Source of the DNA: Parietichytrium sp. I65-24A
Taxonomy: Eukaryota; Sar; Bigyra; Thraustochytrida; Thraustochytriidae
Assembly (NCBI GenBank): GCA_012862575.1
Contig: BLSF01000026.1
Coordinates: 76,657 to 140,656 of the forward strand
Length of the DNA stretch: 64,000 nt
Direction: 5' to 3'
Every line of letters begins with the position of its first letter. Positions within the stretch are counted from its first letter, which is position 1. The position numbers were made by a program, and so were the translations under genes. Positions 60,795 through 64,000 of this stretch are shown in pieces. Under the pieces are notes generated by a model, which worked only from the letters and a program-made list of their open reading frames with translations, had not been told where the DNA came from and made no database searches.

Positions 60795-63700
60795 CTACCG
60801 GCCGCCAGGGCGCAGCGACAAACTTCGGCATAAGTTTGCCCAGACTATGCCAGTCTTCCTCATCTCGAGGCCCGGAACCATCTGTCTCAAGTTTGCTGCG
60901 CCCTTGAGCTCGTTGAAAAAGTCTAGCAACGGTCTACCGTGGTACGAAAGCGCGACTTTGCGGGCCACAATCAATGAGATCCCTGGGTTTCTCACCAAGA
61001 ACTTGACCACTCTAGTTGTGTGTTCATCCAACTTGTTGCCATTGACCTCACCAAGACCCAGGCTTTTTATGTCACAGCCCTGTTTCGCCTCGTCAGATGC
61101 GATGTCCAACACTACTCTCGCCGAATGCTCGGCATTCGCCGTCAACACCGTCTGAACCCCTTGAAAATCCTGAATATACATGAGGGCATTGAAGAAGTCC
61201 TCTGCGAATATGTACTCCGTGTTGTGCTGAAGATCCGGCTCGTCTTTCATGTTTTGCACGATTACGATTGCTTTCGAGTAACGAGCGCAAACCTTGTACA
61301 AAAGCGACTCGAGGTCCTTGCCGTCGCTTTGTTGCGCATTGCTGCTAGGCACCAATCCGCTTTCAAGTGAACGCTGCTCGTTTTGGTACCGCTGCCACAG
61401 CTTAAGCAGGCCGTGCTGAGAGAGTACCAAGACACACACCCTTGTACTCAACACAAAGTCTGCACCTTGAAGGTCAAATTTGCGCTGGACCTCTACATGA
61501 ACAGTATCGGTACCGCGAAGCACGCGACCAACATCCATTACCACGGAGCGCTGCGAACGAGAATCGCTCCATATAATGTGTGCAGCTCTTGCCTTCGATG
61601 TACTCTGGACAACGCCATCTTCTTCTGCTTCCACGGCATCTCTGCACACAGCTGGCATGGCCGACACCGCTTTCTCCCGTGCCTCCTGCACCTTCGACGG
61701 TTTTTCTGGTGCACCGATCGGAGCGCGAGTGGATATCTCGGCGGGCTTTCGAGCGGAGCTATCGACAGCCTTTCGAGTGAACGAGCGAGATCCACGGGCA
61801 GGTGTAACAAAGTCATCCATCTCATCATCGTCGCTCGAAGCGCTGGCACATTTCCTCTCAAAATCTGAATCACCCGCATCCTCGTCTGCCCCTTCCTCCT
61901 CCTCCTCCTCATCATCATCATCATCACCATGCGCGTCATCATCATTGTCGCGCTCGAGCTCTGCAAGGACTTCAAGCCTCTCGATGACTCTGGAGAGCTT
62001 GTTACCTCTCCTCTGAGGCGGCGTCTCCAGGTGTGGGTTTGGGCGAAAGGGCGACTCGTGGTTCGTACTCGCGGTGTGCTGGCTTGAGTCATCAATTAGC
62101 CCACTTATATTCATTTCTGCGTCGTCTGCGCCCTCGTCATCTTCATCTTCATCGCCATCATCCCCGCCTGAACCTGACACGCTGGCTTCCTCCTCTGCAA
62201 AAATAAACTTCTGTGACTTGTGCGGCCGTTCCCTAGGCTGTGCCCGTTTTCTCTTTCCTGCAACAGTGGCCTTCTCTTGTTCGACCTCGTTTCCGTGGAG
62301 ATCGCTTGGCGTACGTGGCGTGCGTTTTCTCAAAAAGCGTTTGCGAGGACGGGTTGATTCGATGGAAGACTGAGAGCTCTCCGCAGCCTCCTGGCCGCTG
62401 GTGCCACGGTGGCTATTGATGTTAGACAAAGGAGACTTGGCGCTCCGCACTTTTTGCCAGCGCCGCGGGACTATTATCCCATCCGATTCACTAATTGGGC
62501 TTGACGATGCAACCTTCCCAGATACAGTGTCCGAAGTAAAGCTTTTTTTCAACTCTTGAAACTTGCGACGGTTCCGGGGCAAGATGATCCCGTCAGATTC
62601 ACTCAATGGGCTCAAGAGCGTTGGCTCGAGCAGTTTCTCGGAGCCCGTCTCAAGGGCCTGAGCGGGTGGACTAGTGGAAACGTTTTTGGCAGAAGCAGAG
62701 CTCTTTTCTTCAGTTGCAACATCCCTGGGCCTCTTCTCGCGTGATTCACTCAGTTCTGAAGTTTTGAGAATCGGAGATACCTGCGATAATGTTTGCTTGA
62801 ACCGGCTCTCGAGTTCTTCAGGCTGCTGCGGTGGCATTGCAAGCACTTTCTTCCGTACTGGCGTGCTTGCCGTCAAGCTAAGCATCCCGCTGACTGGGTT
62901 TTGCAGACGGGCAGCGGATTCCAGACTTTCCACTGGCAACAAAGATGTGCTTGAGGAATGCATCAAACACCGGACGCCTTGATCTCCTAGCAGCGGTACA
63001 TCGCAGCCCAAGCTTGCACAGGACGCATGCAAATTGGCAGTACAACCTGGCCAGGAGCACGGGATACAAGCTCCCAGATAACTTCGGCAAGTACAACACC
63101 TCTCGACGTGAAGGAGGAGCGCCCCGTTCTTTAGACCGCTCTCCAGGGATACGGATGCGATTGAGCCTTTTCGTTCCCCTTCTACAAACTCTACGGACGG
63201 ATTGTGCGCAATACAGGCCACATGAACCCAGAAGTGGTGCTCCACAGGATGCAAAACGCCATCTTTGCGAGGACACAGCAAGCAGCTTCGGTACACCACT
63301 TCCTTTGGTGGAATGTTTGCTTCGCAAGGTGGGCATTTCCAACCTGCAATTTGGTCATTGGATATGCCGTAACAGCTCTGATGGATTGAAGCTCGACAGC
63401 AAGATTCCAAGCACTGGACCAAGGCGTCATCTGGGCCAAGGTCTCCGCTTCTCCCGCATCTGGAGCAACGCTTCTTGAGAGTGAGGGCTAGGGTATTCTT
63501 TCGGGACGGCTCGATCCCAGGAGGCAGAGGTATTGCCTCACCAAACAGCGATTCTTCTGAGTCACTTTCGACCCCTGCGTCATCCATGGCATTGCTTGAC
63601 TGGTGCTCGGACTTTCTTTGCGGAGTCGACATTACCCAATTACACGAAGACTCTTGTTTGCTGGATTGCGCAGTGTCTACAATTGGTGCCATGGTAGTCT

Positions 63701-64000
63701 CTTTCTTCGCCTCATCAGAACGTAAGCCCCCATACTCCCGAGGACCGTCTTCGGATTCTTCATGAGAGACTACATTCTGCAGGGTTTCACTTTGCATCGC
63801 CTTGCTCGAGTGCGCAGGTGTTGCATTGAGTTCAGATGCTTTCCCAAGGGCGAACAAGTTGCCTTCCGCGCTCTTCTCCGTTGCAAGGTCGGTGCTGCTT
63901 GATGTTGAACTCAACTGTGCCCGGGAAACGACTTGCGCCGCATGGCTGGAGGAGAGAGATGAGTTGGACGACGACTGGGTTGGACTCTCAATGATTCTTG
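60795..64000 (-). CDS. PHD/extended-PHD protein with C-terminal XPF-like and helix-hairpin-helix region, 5' part cut by window edge
   Basis: At least 1,068 codons; the frame is open through the right edge. A PHD finger (CSRCGRSG...QCLESC...IHQSC...KCPPC) and an extended PHD (CLLCPRKDG...HFWVHVAC...CCTC...CSWPGCTANLHASC) lie at about 62,950-63,470, so it should read histone tails. A long acidic, basic and serine-rich middle follows with several RKR clusters (NLS) and D/E runs. The C-terminal ~260 residues (60,795-61,575) look like an XPF-family nuclease fold: VEVQRKFDLQGADFVLSTRVCVLVL, a block ending LLYKVCARYSKAIVIVQ, FFNALMYIQDFQGVQTVL, then an HhH pair (FLVRNPGISLIVARKVALSY). The catalytic ERKxxxD is missing, as in SHOC1/ZIP2 and ERCC1-like non-catalytic members. 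The combination is unusual. The start lies outside the window. Confidence 0.75.
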   Translation of the reverse strand, partial: RIIESPTQSSSNSSLSSSHAAQVVSRAQLSSTSSSTDLATEKSAEGNLFALGKASELNATPAHSSKAMQSETLQNVVSHEESEDGPREYGGLRSDEAKKETTMAPIVDTAQSSKQESSCNWVMSTPQRKSEHQSSNAMDDAGVESDSEESLFGEAIPLPPGIEPSRKNTLALTLKKRCSRCGRSGDLGPDDALVQCLESCCRASIHQSCYGISNDQIAGWKCPPCEANIPPKEVVYRSCLLCPRKDGVLHPVEHHFWVHVACIAHNPSVEFVEGERKGSIASVSLESGLKNGALLLHVERCCTCRSYLGACIPCSWPGCTANLHASCASLGCDVPLLGDQGVRCLMHSSSTSLLPVESLESAARLQNPVSGMLSLTASTPVRKKVLAMPPQQPEELESRFKQTLSQVSPILKTSELSESREKRPRDVATEEKSSASAKNVSTSPPAQALETGSEKLLEPTLLSPLSESDGIILPRNRRKFQELKKSFTSDTVSGKVASSSPISESDGIIVPRRWQKVRSAKSPLSNINSHRGTSGQEAAESSQSSIESTRPRKRFLRKRTPRTPSDLHGNEVEQEKATVAGKRKRAQPRERPHKSQKFIFAEEEASVSGSGGDDGDEDEDDEGADDAEMNISGLIDDSSQHTASTNHESPFRPNPHLETPPQRRGNKLSRVIERLEVLAELERDNDDDAHGDDDDDEEEEEEGADEDAGDSDFERKCASASSDDDEMDDFVTPARGSRSFTRKAVDSSARKPAEISTRAPIGAPEKPSKVQEAREKAVSAMPAVCRDAVEAEEDGVVQSTSKARAAHIIWSDSRSQRSVVMDVGRVLRGTDTVHVEVQRKFDLQGADFVLSTRVCVLVLSQHGLLKLWQRYQNEQRSLESGLVPSSNAQQSDGKDLESLLYKVCARYSKAIVIVQNMKDEPDLQHNTEYIFAEDFFNALMYIQDFQGVQTVLTANAEHSARVVLDIASDEAKQGCDIKSLGLGEVNGNKLDEHTTRVVKFLVRNPGISLIVARKVALSYHGRPLLDFFNELKGAANLRQMVPGLEMRKTGIVWANLCRSLSLRPGGR

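Noticed and set aside
1-64000. CRISPR arrays, insertion sequences, rRNA genes, prophage
   Set aside because: No direct repeats with regular spacers, no transposase or integrase frames, and no rRNA-like sequence were found.

Overview
The window is nuclear DNA from an intron-poor unicellular eukaryote. Most genes are single long reading frames, but two short GT-AG introns can be read directly: 146 nt in a phytochelatin synthase gene, with a CTAAC branch-point-like element, and 110 nt in a serine carboxypeptidase gene. Intergenic DNA is long and full of simple-sequence tracts, and genes sit on both strands without operons. The content (plant-type GDP-sugar transporter, phytochelatin synthase, EDR2-C protein, HisC-HAD-HisB histidine fusion, bacterial/fungal-type homoserine acetyltransferase) fits an alga. 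An intron-poor unicellular red alga would suit, but a stramenopile or another protist cannot be excluded by eye.

Layout. 1-0.5 kb: a RAD50 zinc-hook-like frame cut by the left edge. 0.5-5.2 kb: low-complexity intergenic DNA. 5.2-6.2 kb: nucleotide-sugar transporter. 7.8-19.4 kb: the most striking region, five paralogous genes, each encoding a six-cysteine EGF-like N-terminus followed by seven membrane segments. Copies 1 and 2 form a convergent inverted pair, copy 3 carries a one-base frameshift in an A8 run, and copies 4 and 5 form a second subfamily. I do not recognise this family. 19.8-21.6 kb: phytochelatin synthase. 23.2-24.1 kb: borealin-like chromosomal passenger subunit. 24.8-26.2 kb: WDR82/Swd2-like WD40 protein, with an 8-bp minisatellite just upstream. 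27.9-29.6 kb: secreted serine carboxypeptidase. 30.4-31.8 kb: glutamine-rich nuclear protein of unknown function. 31.8-41.4 kb: no convincing gene. 41.5-43.6 kb: Sec14-GOLD protein with a C-terminal membrane anchor. 44.9-47.4 kb: three-domain histidine biosynthesis enzyme. 47.6-50.8 kb: LRR-ankyrin-IQ protein with TIR-like stretches. 51.8-52.8 kb: EDR2-C protein. 52.8-59.2 kb: no convincing gene. 59.3-60.6 kb: homoserine O-acetyltransferase. 60.8-64.0 kb: PHD/ePHD protein with a C-terminal XPF-like/HhH region, cut by the right edge.

Most genes are unrelated housekeeping functions (metabolism, chromatin, trafficking). The exception is the EGF-7TM array, which looks like a locally expanding, lineage-specific family of receptor-like surface proteins. 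Start codons were set to the first plausible ATG. Several longer open frames begin only at TTG or GTG and were trimmed. All homology calls are by eye from motifs; nothing was searched.
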